Shown here: positions 1 to 9,082 of the stretch, piece by piece | Layout: each line of letters opens with the position of its first letter | How positions within the stretch are numbered: the first letter of the stretch is position 1 | DNA from: Arenicola marina | Lineage: Eukaryota; Annelida; Polychaeta; Arenicolidae | Direction of reading: 5' to 3' | Assembly: GCA_964019135.1 (NCBI GenBank) | Contig: OZ025257.1 | Coordinates: forward strand, 12,117,971-12,181,970 | Length of the DNA stretch: 64,000 nucleotides | The notes under the pieces: model-generated | What the model was told of the DNA's origin: nothing | What the model saw: the letters and a program-made list of their open reading frames with translations, nothing else | Databases searched by the model: none | Made by a program: the position numbers and the translations under genes

Positions 1-223
1 AGTGAAATGAATCTCAAGACCCTTCTATTGCGTGATATTAGAATCCCATTGAATAGTCACCGGTGTTATTTATAATCCATAGTTATTTATTATCATTAGT
101 TACCACCCAACAGTCCATGTTCAGCCTCGAAATATTAACTACTTTATGTAACACGTATCTATTCATATATAGCTCTACAGTCGAAGAGAAAATACATATC
201 TGTTTCAAGAAGCAGAGACAAAC

Positions 224-399
224 TGGCCGCTATGAGTTCTGCCTTGAAACAGTCCCCACCGGTCACACTTGTGGCTGGTATCACACCCGTAATATGGATA
301 CTCTGCATTCGAGCACCCATAACAGGTCAGCGTTTGGTTCTTCTGACTGAAGGCGATGCCAACGCATGTCATCAACAGGACAAGTGTAAGGACCGACAT
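224..399 (-). CDS. Gene A: Ly6/uPAR-like protein, first coding exon (partial, probably frameshifted)
   Basis: Minus-strand coding exon opening with ATG at 399. It encodes a signal peptide (MSVL..., hydrophobic to about residue 19) and then the LU start TLTCYGC, as in the other cluster members. The acceptor (ttcag, exon start 419) gives a 20-nt untranslated lead. By homology the donor is GTTTGT, beginning at 223, a weaker site than in the sister genes. Reading from the ATG, the exon ends in phase 2, whereas every sister gene uses phase 1. The region after the CDR residues aligns to sisters (GxCY/F) only after a one-base shift, so a 1-bp deletion near 248-255 is likely. The last exon lies outside the window, so loss of function is inferred and not proven. 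If functional, it would be a GPI-anchored cell-surface LU protein. Confidence 0.6.
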
Positions 400-663
400 G
401 TTGCCAAGAAGGCTTTACCCTGAAATATGAGGAAACATGCGTAGAAACTAATCTCACCCAATATAAAATGAAATAAATACCTTACATAATCAATTACTTT
501 ACTAACACCATTAATACACCTGTTCTAAAGTTATATCCCTTCCATTAGTCCGCACCCTGTCATTATCAGCCTCACCAAAACAAGCATCTTCACCATGCAG
601 CCACAACGTTTCATTCATAAAGTTGTTCTTAGTTCTTTCGATCAAACGGAACTTCAGACTTAC

Positions 664-735
664 TTGTTGCGAGATCTGAGGGGCAGGTGTGGGCTCACGT
701 TTTTCGACGTGTACTAACGTTGACTTGTATACGCG
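664..735 (-). promoter_or_regulatory. Gene A promoter and non-coding first exon
   Basis: On the minus strand a TATA-like TATACAAG lies at about 732-725. It is followed by a short exon ending ...CTCGCAACAA at 664, and a perfect donor GTAAGT begins at 663. Gene B has the same arrangement, with the same final exon bases. The exact transcription start was not determined. Confidence 0.55.
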
Positions 736-946
736 TAGTTCGTCGATAGGGTGGGGTGGTGGGGGCGAAAGTGTGGTCAGTTGATGTATTCATGACATCT
801 TATATTTTAAAACTATTGGTTTTAAATGATGTTTTAATGAGTATCTTTTCGACGGGTTTAAAGTGTCAGTCTATGTCACAGACACAGTGAATCATTGGAG
901 GGGGTAGGGGTGGTTAAGAGGACCCCTCACGGTATATAACATACAA

Positions 947-1449
947 GACGTCTGTGAGAGCCCAAAACGTCCGACTACCCAAAACGTCCTACATAGCTAA
1001 GAACCAACGAACAGTTACGTTTGACGTTTCAATCATTCACAATCTGGCGATATGAAACCGTGATACGCTCGTTTTGTATCTCTTAGATAGCAATGTACGA
1101 ATAACACTGGGAGGAGAAGCTCGAAGGGGTGGGGGGGGGGGTTAGGTGTGGGGCGGTGCATAACAAGGCACGGAAAAAATAAGCGTTAGCGGTATTTTAC
1201 AGCCTTAATTGGCCTCTTTGTCCTCTTTTGAACTTGTCACACCCTCCGGCCGTAGATCTATCAATTAAAACAATAATTATGCGAGGTCGGGACCACCTTA
1301 AGGACATGGACAAACTCTGGTCATGGGTCTTGTGATATATTATTCGTGGATGCTCGAGTTGTAGCTAACTGTGCATTATGTTGTAGGCGTCAAAATCCTG
1401 ATCCTGGCCCGTTTTGGGCAGTCGGACGTTTTGGGCTCTCACAGACGTC
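947..1449. mobile_element. 503-bp non-autonomous element with ~40-bp terminal inverted repeats
   Basis: The left end, GACGTCTGTGAGAGCCC and onward to about 986, is repeated in reverse complement at the right end (about 1410-1449) with one mismatch over 40 bp. No transposase is encoded inside. The flanks align with the block at about 7140-7215 that lacks the element, which suggests insertion into the upstream region of gene A. The target-site duplication is unclear. A MITE or other deletion derivative of a DNA transposon is the best reading. Confidence 0.65.
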
Positions 1450-1700
1450 CCTCTGCAACTGAGAGACAGACACCCACTTCAATTACCAATATTACACTTA
1501 TTCCCGCCCTTGCCAGGCCCCAACGCGTAAGACAGCTTTCTTAGTCTATTATTAACTTCATCAATCAGTAGACGAGTCATGTACTATCCTCGAGTCGCGA
1601 CAAATAAAGATAAGACATGGCAGATCTCGCGAGATTTCGCCCGCGAGATCTCAGGCACACTGCGCCAGATGACGATTGGTTGGCTTTCTCATGGCGCCAA
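1450..1700. repeat. Repeat block R1, copy 1 (upstream of gene A)
   Basis: About 250 bp aligning with gaps to 7201-7455. Shared stretches include the ACAGGCACCC-type start, TTCATCAAT, GACAAATAAAG and the GCGAGATCTCAG segment. The copy lies upstream of the gene A promoter. The second copy lies on the upstream side of gene B, so it may be part of the ancestral gene-block flank. Confidence 0.55.
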
Positions 1701-2339
1701 TGCAAGGGGTATCCATAAAACCTATAATTGTAATATAATTCCTTGTGTTAAATCTTCGAGAAGGTATACGTTATTTATGGTATACGCTATTTCTCATGGG
1801 ATTTTTTTTTTTACATTATCTAAATAGTTTTAGACGTATGAGGGGTGCATTAATTTGAGAGACCTAACACCGGTTAGGCTATGGAGTAACTTCGCTTCTT
1901 CATTTGGCAATATTATTTTTGAACCCAGACTTGAACCATTCCAATATGCTGCTTCCCAAATGAGAGTATCGCACGGGAAGTTGATTGTGGGTTAAAGTTA
2001 GGAAAATAGGAATATTGGACACAAATATTGGAAATACAGCTTTATTCCTCACGTGAAGAAAAGGTGGATTTTTGTTCTGAAAATAACATAATATGACGCA
2101 TGTTCTTGTTTGAAGAGAATAAAAGCATATCTGTAGCATAACACTGTGAGTGTTGTTATTTTTGCATTGTTTGAATACACTCACATATGACGATGGTTTA
2201 GCCGCAAGCACAGACATTGGCTTGACAGAGGCAATATATCGCTAAAGAAAGCCACCTGTGACAACAGGCATGTCATCAAGGATAAAAAAATTATCAAAAC
2301 ATAACGATGCTTTCCTTATTCCATCCGAGAAATATTCAT
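1701..2339. other. Non-coding interval between genes A and B
   Basis: AT-rich. No exon, tRNA or clear repeat was recognised. It holds the 3' flank of gene B (minus strand) and the distal upstream region of gene A. Confidence 0.4.
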
Positions 2340-3169
2340 TTAGCTGCATAATTGTGACGTCACCATTAGTACAGCGGCCAACAGCAGTAGTGAGGAAACG
2401 CAGAGTGGCGATTGACCGTTGCCGTTGAGTTGCGACTGACCGTTGCCGTTAAGTGGCGATTGACCGCTGCCGTTGAGTGGCGACTGACCGTTGCCGTTGA
2501 GTGGCGATTGACCGTTGCCGTTGAGTGGCGATTGATCGTTGCGGTTGCAGAGATCGGTCTTACAAAAGCAAGTGCTCGGCCCCAGCTTTTCATCGGGTGG
2601 TGGAGGAAAATCTTCACATCCTAATTCGATCTCCACTCTGGCGGGGGCACAGCATCTTACAACTGCAAACACGGGCTCTGTAAAATAACAATACGGAATG
2701 GCAAAAATTGATGAAAGATATGACAGAATGTCTCAGAAGAGGACGCTGGTATTATGGAAAAATCACATTTTGAACAACCGTCGCCAGCCAACAAACAGGC
2801 AGACAATTGTCAAATAACTAGCAACATGAAGAACCGGGCCATCCTTTGTAATGCCAGATCGAACATCTATGCTCAGGCTAAAAGAAAATTATCTTAACAC
2901 TCATGTATTCGTAGATCGCTCCAACAGTCGAAAAGAAAAAATATATTGCCCAGGCTTTAAATTAAAGACTTGCCGCCAGCTGTTGTCAAAGGGCGGGAAT
3001 AATTGTAGCAGCTTCCATCAGTCTCACATGTGTGCTTGTTATCACACCCGACACGTGCAGCTGACGTGCAGTCTTCAAACGGACATCCATAGCAGGTCAG
3101 CGCCTCACTGGTCTGACGGAGAGCGACGCAAACGCAGGTCATCCACAGGGCCCGAGCAAGGACCGACAT
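2340..3169 (-). CDS. Gene B: GPI-anchored Ly6/uPAR-like protein with 8-residue repeat stalk
   Basis: Two coding exons on the minus strand: 3169-2974 and 2677-2340, 177 aa. Residues 1-23 form a signal peptide. The LU domain begins LTCYGC (C26, C29) and ends CFCKTDLCN (C102, C104, C109, N110). Twelve cysteines follow the signal peptide, against ten in gene C; C34 and one of C74/C75 are the extras. Residues 114-153 are five tandem QSPLNGNG-like octets, followed by QSPL and a hydrophobic tail (about 158-177), as expected of a GPI attachment signal. The intron is phase 1 and starts GCAAGT at 2973, a GC-AG intron aligned to the GT donors of its sisters; the acceptor is ttttacag. The 5' UTR exon lies upstream. 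The family role is a cell-surface disulfide-rich recognition module; the ligand is unknown. Confidence 0.8.
2408..2545 (-). repeat. 24-bp coding tandem repeat in gene B last exon
   Basis: Period 24 bp, five full units plus a partial, in frame, encoding QSPLNGNG with S and Q variants (NGSG, QSQL). It sits between the LU domain and the GPI tail. The sister genes have a single QSPL at this junction, so the array looks like a local expansion. Confidence 0.85.
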
Positions 3170-3430
3170 CTTGGCAGGAGTAATTGCCTAGAACAAGAGA
3201 AAGCAACCGTTGAAAGACATTAATGTTGTACCCGTTTTAGTAATGCCACCTGATCAAACACCCAAACATCTTTTCAATCCACAATCTTTACCATTAACAT
3301 GGTGCTCGGTCTTTTACTGGAACGGACATTCACACTTACTTGTTGCGAGATTTGACGAGAACGGATGGGGTACTCTCCCGGCTTTTTGAATTCAATGTTC
3401 TAACTCGTCAGCGACGCTGACTTTTATACG
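3170..3430 (-). promoter_or_regulatory. Gene B promoter, 5' UTR exon and intron 1
   Basis: TATAAAAG on the minus strand at 3428-3421. The first exon runs from about 3395 to 3340 and ends ...TCTCGCAACAA, with donor GTAAGT starting at 3339. Intron 1 runs to the acceptor ttctag, and an 18-nt leader (3187-3170) precedes the ATG. The leader ends CTGCCAAG, matching the other cluster members. Confidence 0.7.
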
Positions 3431-4360
3431 CGCTGAAGTTCGACGTAGTATATGGGAGGGACGGGGCATTAGAAAGGGTTGAAGGGGTGGGTGGGGGGGG
3501 GGAGGCGAGCTCGAACAGGAACCTCTTCTTCCTTCACCAAGGGTGCGAGTAATGGGTTGGATCGTATGGACATGACGTGCGGTTGATACGGTGGGGTTGG
3601 CGGGGGTGGGGGGGCTGGTGGATTGAACCACTTCTTGCGATCGAAGAAAATTGCGAAAACATGTAACAACCCATGTGGGTGCCGGCTTGCTGCAAGAGTC
3701 AATAGAACGATCTCTTTGACGCAGGCACTATTCTTGATATCTATAGACGCAGGGGTGGAAACCCTGGTGTTGTGGTTAGAGGGCGTAACCAAAGATCAGT
3801 AGACTTCGAATTCGTCCCGGGGAATCTAATGGACATTTTTCATCCTTCATCGTAAAACATGATATTTAAAATGATATAGATTGAAGACCGAATTCGGTTC
3901 AAACTGGAAAAAGAACTTGTCAGAAGCATCTGTAAAGGATATTGGTATACACGTCCACATTGATTTCTTACGAGATCTGTTGGTCAACAGTGTTTAGATG
4001 ACCCCTAATCGTAACACATCCATCAAGGCATGCGTATCAACACTTCTTGAGGCGTTTCAAGAATTGCCCATAAGTTCAACCGCGTGTGTATATTTCTGAC
4101 GTACACAAGTTCAGTTTCGAGTTCACAATTTAGGGGAAAGCGTATGCCATCATTATTTTGGACACGTATTAGCCAGTTACGAATCCGGGCCTTTTGCCTG
4201 ATGGATACCCCACCGTTACGTGATGAATCTGTAACACAAATGAAACACGTCACCGCTCAGTGCATCATTAAATAGATCCCCCAGGGTGGGGGGGGGTGTA
4301 CTTAATATATTGCTGTGGACGGTGGGGGGGGGGGCTCCGCGGTAAAGCCCCCACCCCCCT
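3431..4360. other. Upstream flank of gene B, G-rich tracts, no gene seen
   Basis: Contains several G homopolymers (about 3487-3500, 3601-3613, 4288-4296 and 4323-4334). Open frames through the C-rich complement are proline-rich and compositional. No splice-bounded exon was recognised. Confidence 0.4.
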
Positions 4361-4490
4361 TTTTGCCGCCAAAATCCGCTCGATCGCGGCGTTTTACCGC
4401 CAACATCCGCTTGGTCGGGGCGTTTACTACCACAATCCGCCCGGTCAAGGTTTTGCCGCCAAAATCCGCTCGCGTCGAGGCTTTTTACGG
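4361..4490. repeat. ~31-bp tandem repeat, four units
   Basis: Units start TTTTGCCGCCAAAATCCGCT at 4361 and about 4451, with diverged units near 4392 and 4423. Unit lengths are 28-32 bp. A C homopolymer follows at about 4620-4635. Confidence 0.75.
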
Positions 4491-5385
4491 CCAGTTTTTA
4501 AATATCTGCTCTATAGGGGTTTCTTTTTCTTCACAAATTTTTGCTCCCTCAAGCATCAAGGAGCACCCGCGGAACCCGCCTCCCCGCCACCCCACACCAG
4601 ATTCCTATAAGAGTGCCTCCACCCCCCCCCCCCCCTCCAGCGGAATATCTCTATGAATGCGTGTGTGTCGAAAGTTTTTGAAGTAGGGCGCACACCAATA
4701 TGCTTATCGTTGTAAATCTTCCTTCTTGTAGACCCTTCAGGCGATAGATGTTTTACAGTCGAGTGCATTCAGTGGCGGAGTCACGTATCACGTGTTCCCT
4801 CATCATGATTATTAATAATGTTGTCAGACACTTGACTGGTGAAAGTTGAAGACACAGACGCGTGATCGATGCATTTACTAAGAAAGGCAAGTACGATAGC
4901 CTCCTTGTGATCGCATAGAGATCGGCTCACTTCTGCTCCACGTAACAACCAACGTAATGGCTGACCCCATAGGTGTTGGGTGCCCCAACGGGTTACGAGG
5001 GGGAAAGCGTGTTCTTTTTACATTCTGCAACGGAGATGCATTTTGTTGATGAAAAACTTGCTTTGCGCCGATCTCGATCGGACTCAAAACACCGATAGAA
5101 AGCAACGTGCCTAAACACGAATACAAATACACAGTAAAGATTATAAGTTGTGCCTCTGCACATGACGTCAAACTTTCTTCGACTGGGAGTTATCTTTGGT
5201 TAGGTGACAGTAAGCGGGCGAGCTGTGAACTATAGGTGTGGCACCAATAATTATGGAAGCCGCGAATAGTATGCCACTGAGAATTACCCAATACCCAGAA
5301 AATTGTTGTGTTGACTGAGATACGAAGAATAACAAAGTGAAATGAGGTGCTAATTGTGTATAGTCATTTTTTGTATTATCAACCT
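4491..5385. other. Intergenic, nothing recognised
   Basis: Ordinary mixed-composition sequence. Short open frames carry no recognisable domain, and no RNA gene was seen. Confidence 0.35.
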
Positions 5386-5735
5386 CTTCTCCATGTCAAA
5401 TAAGTATATTCCGTCTTGAATTTAAATCCTGAAATGCTGTGGGCTATCCGGAGAGAAGCAAATTTGTTCACCGGAGCAAAAGTTTGCCAAGCCAGGTGGC
5501 CGGCTTTATAACACTGCGCGACTGTTCGCTGTTCGGTATTTTGTGTGTGATGTCGACCGCGGCTCGCTAGGACGTCCGCGCGCGATATGAATAAACCGCG
5601 CCGTTTTATGTTGTTTTACAGACTCAAAGAGATATAGAATATATGCAACAAAATTTTGAGATACTTTAAGTCTTGATTCTAAAATGTAAAAAATCTAAGA
5701 TAGTGCATGTAAGTAGGCTGCTTTAAAAGGAAGAA
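5386..5735 (+). repeat. Dispersed ~350-bp repeat family R2, copy 1
   Basis: Starts CTTCTCCATGTCAAATAAG and ends GTAAGTAGGCTGCTTTAA. It is colinear with 18973-19323 (plus) and 39822-40290 (minus). Shared internal blocks include GGCTATCCGG, CGACCGCGGCTCGCTAGG and TAGTCTTGATTCTAAAATG. No coding capacity. A non-autonomous element is likely, but no terminal repeats were resolved. Confidence 0.75.
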
Positions 5736-5754
5736 TTATCTGGCGGTCGACATA

Positions 5755-6040
5755 TGTCCAGGGTATTTCCCTGTCTTGCCCTATCTAGCGGAGGATAGAT
5801 CGTTGTCAGGGTATAGCGATACATAGAGGACGATAGAGGACTATCTTAGTAGGGATAAAACGTTATCCAGGATTCTTTTGCAATTTCATCCACAGCAGGT
5901 ATTCCCCACAAGTTTAGCAAGATATATGCATATAAATAAACAATAAACGTTATCCAGGAAATGATAAAACGCTATCTAACAACGGCTAGATGGCTCTCAA
6001 GGTCAGGATCGAGCGTTGTCAAGAGAAGGATAGAGATGTA
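5755..6040 (-). repeat. Diverged array of the 22-bp minisatellite family
   Basis: Repeated motifs of the type GGATAGA..GTTGTC and ACGTTATCCAGG, recognisable as the reverse complement of the CTAGACAGCGCTCTATCCTT unit of the 59-kb array. Heavily diverged, with unique sequence between units. Confidence 0.5.
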
Positions 6041-6200
6041 ACCAAACCATGATATGCAATAGAAAAGCGACTCACTAACCCCACCGTTAGCTAATTTGCA
6101 TGATAAATCCTTTAGCTGCGGAATGACTTTATTCTAACTAGCTGTCAATTGAAGGCTAACCCAGATAACATGCCAACCGTGGTTCCACGTTGACACCGTT

Positions 6201-6540
6201 GGCATTGGCTTCCATGACTGGCCCAACGTTGGATCTTCGTTGGCTTATGCATTGGGGTAACGTTGGTTTGGCATTGGCTTCCATGAATGACCCAACGTTG
6301 GATATTTGTTGGCTTATGCATTGGGCCAACGTTGGTTTGGCATTGGCTTCCATGCGTGGCCCAACGTTGGATCTGTGTTGGCTAATGCATTGGGCCATCG
6401 TTGGTTTGGCCATGACTTCCGCGTAATTGGCCCAACATTGGATCTTTGTTAGCTAAAGAATTGGGCCATTATTGGTTTGGCATTGGCTTCCCTGAATTGC
6501 CCAGCGTTGGATCTATGTTAGTTAATGCATTAATTGGATT
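6201..6540. repeat. 69-bp tandem repeat, about five units
   Basis: Units start GGCATTGGCTTCC at 6201, 6270 and 6339, and then more diverged. Each holds the 10-bp palindrome CCAACGTTGG one or two times. The period is a multiple of three, so open frames run through on both strands; these are not taken as genes. Confidence 0.85.
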
Positions 6541-7080
6541 ATCGATCGTCGGTTCTCGTGAACAAGGCATGGGTCATATGGCTATGTTCTAGCATATTGG
6601 CGTCCATGCTTGGTCCATTAGACCTATAGATTTTAAAGTGGATTCCAATAATGCTGCGCATGTTGACTGGGGAAAGTTCCGGGCCTAATGCCTCACCCTG
6701 GTAGTGGACGAGAAGACCCAGCGCTCAGGGTCTCAGCGAATTTACGGAGGCGCGTACACTGGGAGGCGTACATAACTAGCGCGCTTTTGGGCTTCTGTGG
6801 AAAGTTGATCTCCCGGCAGAGGGCGTTACGATTACGCCATAGTCCACAGTGATGTGAGGAACGAGCTCCCTCTGCTGGCAGATTGTTGGAAAGTATGCAT
6901 TGATCGAATGTCGTAAACTCGTTGTATTTAGATATATAGATCACTGTATTTATATAACGCTGGCTCTTAAATATAAGACGACCTGCATGCATATGAAAAA
7001 TATATTATGTCACAAGAATACAGGAACATTTTAGACATGTCTCAGACATCACCAAGTCCAAAGTGAAGATTTTGACCCTA
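6541..7080. other. Intergenic with short shared repeat pieces
   Basis: The 37-bp stretch GTGATGTGAGGAACGAGCTC..CTGGCAGA at about 6850-6886 recurs at 55571-55607. A neighbouring stretch GATCTCCCGGCAGA(G/T)GGCGTT at about 6808 recurs at about 43990. These mark a short dispersed repeat. No gene seen. Confidence 0.5.
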
Positions 7081-7455
7081 GTAGGCCTACAACACTTTTC
7101 AATGTAGAAAACAAGCATGGCGGGCACAGGCACAGTATATCAGTGGAGGGGGAAGGCCGGGGGAGGGGGGGGGGGGTAGGGTATACTTAACACACATTGT
7201 GTCCAACTCCCACTGAGCGACAGGCACCCGATTCAACCCCCAAAATTACACATTTAAAGCGTTTGACAGGCCCCGTAAATGCCTAATTCCGATAATTTAA
7301 TTATTTCATCAATAAGTAAACGAGACCTGTACTGCTGTGTAGTCGTGACAAATAAAGAATTATGCAACGACAGCAACCAACTCCGGAACAGACATGGCGA
7401 GAATTCGCCTGCGAGATCTCAGATACAGTGAGCGAGATAAATCTGATTGGTCGGC
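7081..7455. repeat. Repeat block R1, copy 2
   Basis: Aligns to 1450-1700 and, left of a poly-G tract at 7165-7177, loosely to about 900-946. It lacks the 503-bp inverted-repeat element found in copy 1 and so serves as the empty-site comparison. Confidence 0.5.
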
Positions 7456-9082
7456 AGTCGAAAAATGTGTTACGTGATATGGGGGATGCAACTTCAAATT
7501 ATATGGAATCGGGACGAACATTTACATAGCATCTCCCTATGATGTGATTAATCAAAATGACAGATTTTTAGGAGTACCTCCCCACATGAGCGTCATGTGA
7601 AAGGTGACCAATCGGCATCTCGCGCACTGTACTAACTGAACTCACGACTAGTCCTGTAGTTCTAAATAGGCCTAGCTCATTTTTAGCCTTTATGCAGTTA
7701 TGGGTCTGGAATAACCCTGACGCATGGCCTTGATGACCTCGATCCTAACACTGGGCGCATTTCTTTAGTAACCTGGGTGTATCCCTGTGTGGACAGAATT
7801 TGCATATTACGCATCGGTTCACCACCCAACATTTCTTTCATCCGGCCATGGGTGGGTGCGCATCCATTCGGTATGCCGATGTGCCCGTTCAAAACAGCAC
7901 GGGATATTCGGGAGAAGATGGCGGCTGATTGAAAGGTGATGAGGGTGGGTTGGTTCCAGTGCCCCTACTTGCACCGGATATGAACGGTGTGTGCATTTCA
8001 TTGGAATAGGCATATCCCTATCAGCCCACCCAGAAGTTTCCTGTCACGTATTGCGGGTCCCCGGCTGGATACCAAACGTGGCCTAAAGAAATGTGCCCAC
8101 TTAGTTACAGTAACAGGGGTGTGAGGTCGATGCCATGCACGTGACAAAAAGCTAGCATTGCATCACTAATTCACTTTGATGAATGATTATCAATCATGAA
8201 AATGAACTTACCTCTTCAAATCGCCTCGACTCACTTCTTTAGACATTACTTAGATTATAGGATGCATTCATTTTAAAGTTTGCTGTCTATTTCTTACACA
8301 TCAATGATATTGATATAAGCTTATATGTAATATGTAACAAGCAGAATTAGGGGTCAAGTTTACTGGGCTGGGTTGGGAAGGGGTAAATACCAAAAATGAC
8401 GATATAGTAAGACAAGCATAGATCTATTTGAAAAATTGACGCGCGACACACTGACCTGGACACGCATATTTTAAAAATTGGACACATTGACATAACCATA
8501 TTTGAAAAATTGACATGCGACACTGACACAAGCATATTTGAACAATTGACACTCGACATTGACCTCCAAATTTATCCAAAGCCAAAAATTAACTTTTATT
8601 TTTTTATTGGTCTGTACTATGTAAATCAGAAAAGTTAGTATCTTAATTATTTATATGTTTAAGAATGGCCGTTTCATGGAAACATCATAATTGTATAGAA
8701 AAAGACCCAATAAGTAGTGAAAAGTAATGACAAATGAGAAATTACATGCCTTAAATTGCATGGACCTAGTTATCTCCCCTTCGTAGACGTAGCAGTCTTC
8801 TTTTGTAGAATGCACATACCCCATCTTCTATATATGTTACTGACTGACCGGTATTTCTTTTTTTTCAGGTATCAATCTCTTCAGATATAAATGATAGACC
8901 GGGTTAATAATCGAATATTTCAAAATATTCATTTATGTGATATATCACCTGCTTAAATTATAATCAGTGTCTTAAGTTAATAGGAGAAAGAAGCGATTGT
9001 CAGAATTATAAGTGGAATAATTAACTTCTATAATTACAATTTCTAAAGTAGAAGAATAATTGCTCAAGCATGAGTGGTCGTA
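7456..9082. other. Intergenic, AT-rich, no gene seen
   Basis: Contains a short array around 8440-8560 built on a TATTTGAAAAATTGACxxGCGACA-type unit with period about 50 bp (three units). Otherwise no exon, RNA or mobile element was recognised. It may include the 5' end of the transposon carrying the gene that follows. Confidence 0.4.

Noticed and set aside
2340..2672. Gene B last exon as an independent 110-aa gene starting at GTG
   Set aside because: It lacks a signal peptide and half the LU domain, and it begins right after a ttttacag acceptor that joins in frame to 3169-2974.
4296..4656. Proline-rich open frames of about 104-113 codons
   Set aside because: Driven by C/G homopolymers and a 31-bp tandem repeat; no domain or conserved boundaries.
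6156..6426. Repeat-containing open frames on both strands
   Set aside because: Arithmetic result of the 69-bp tandem repeat (23 codons).
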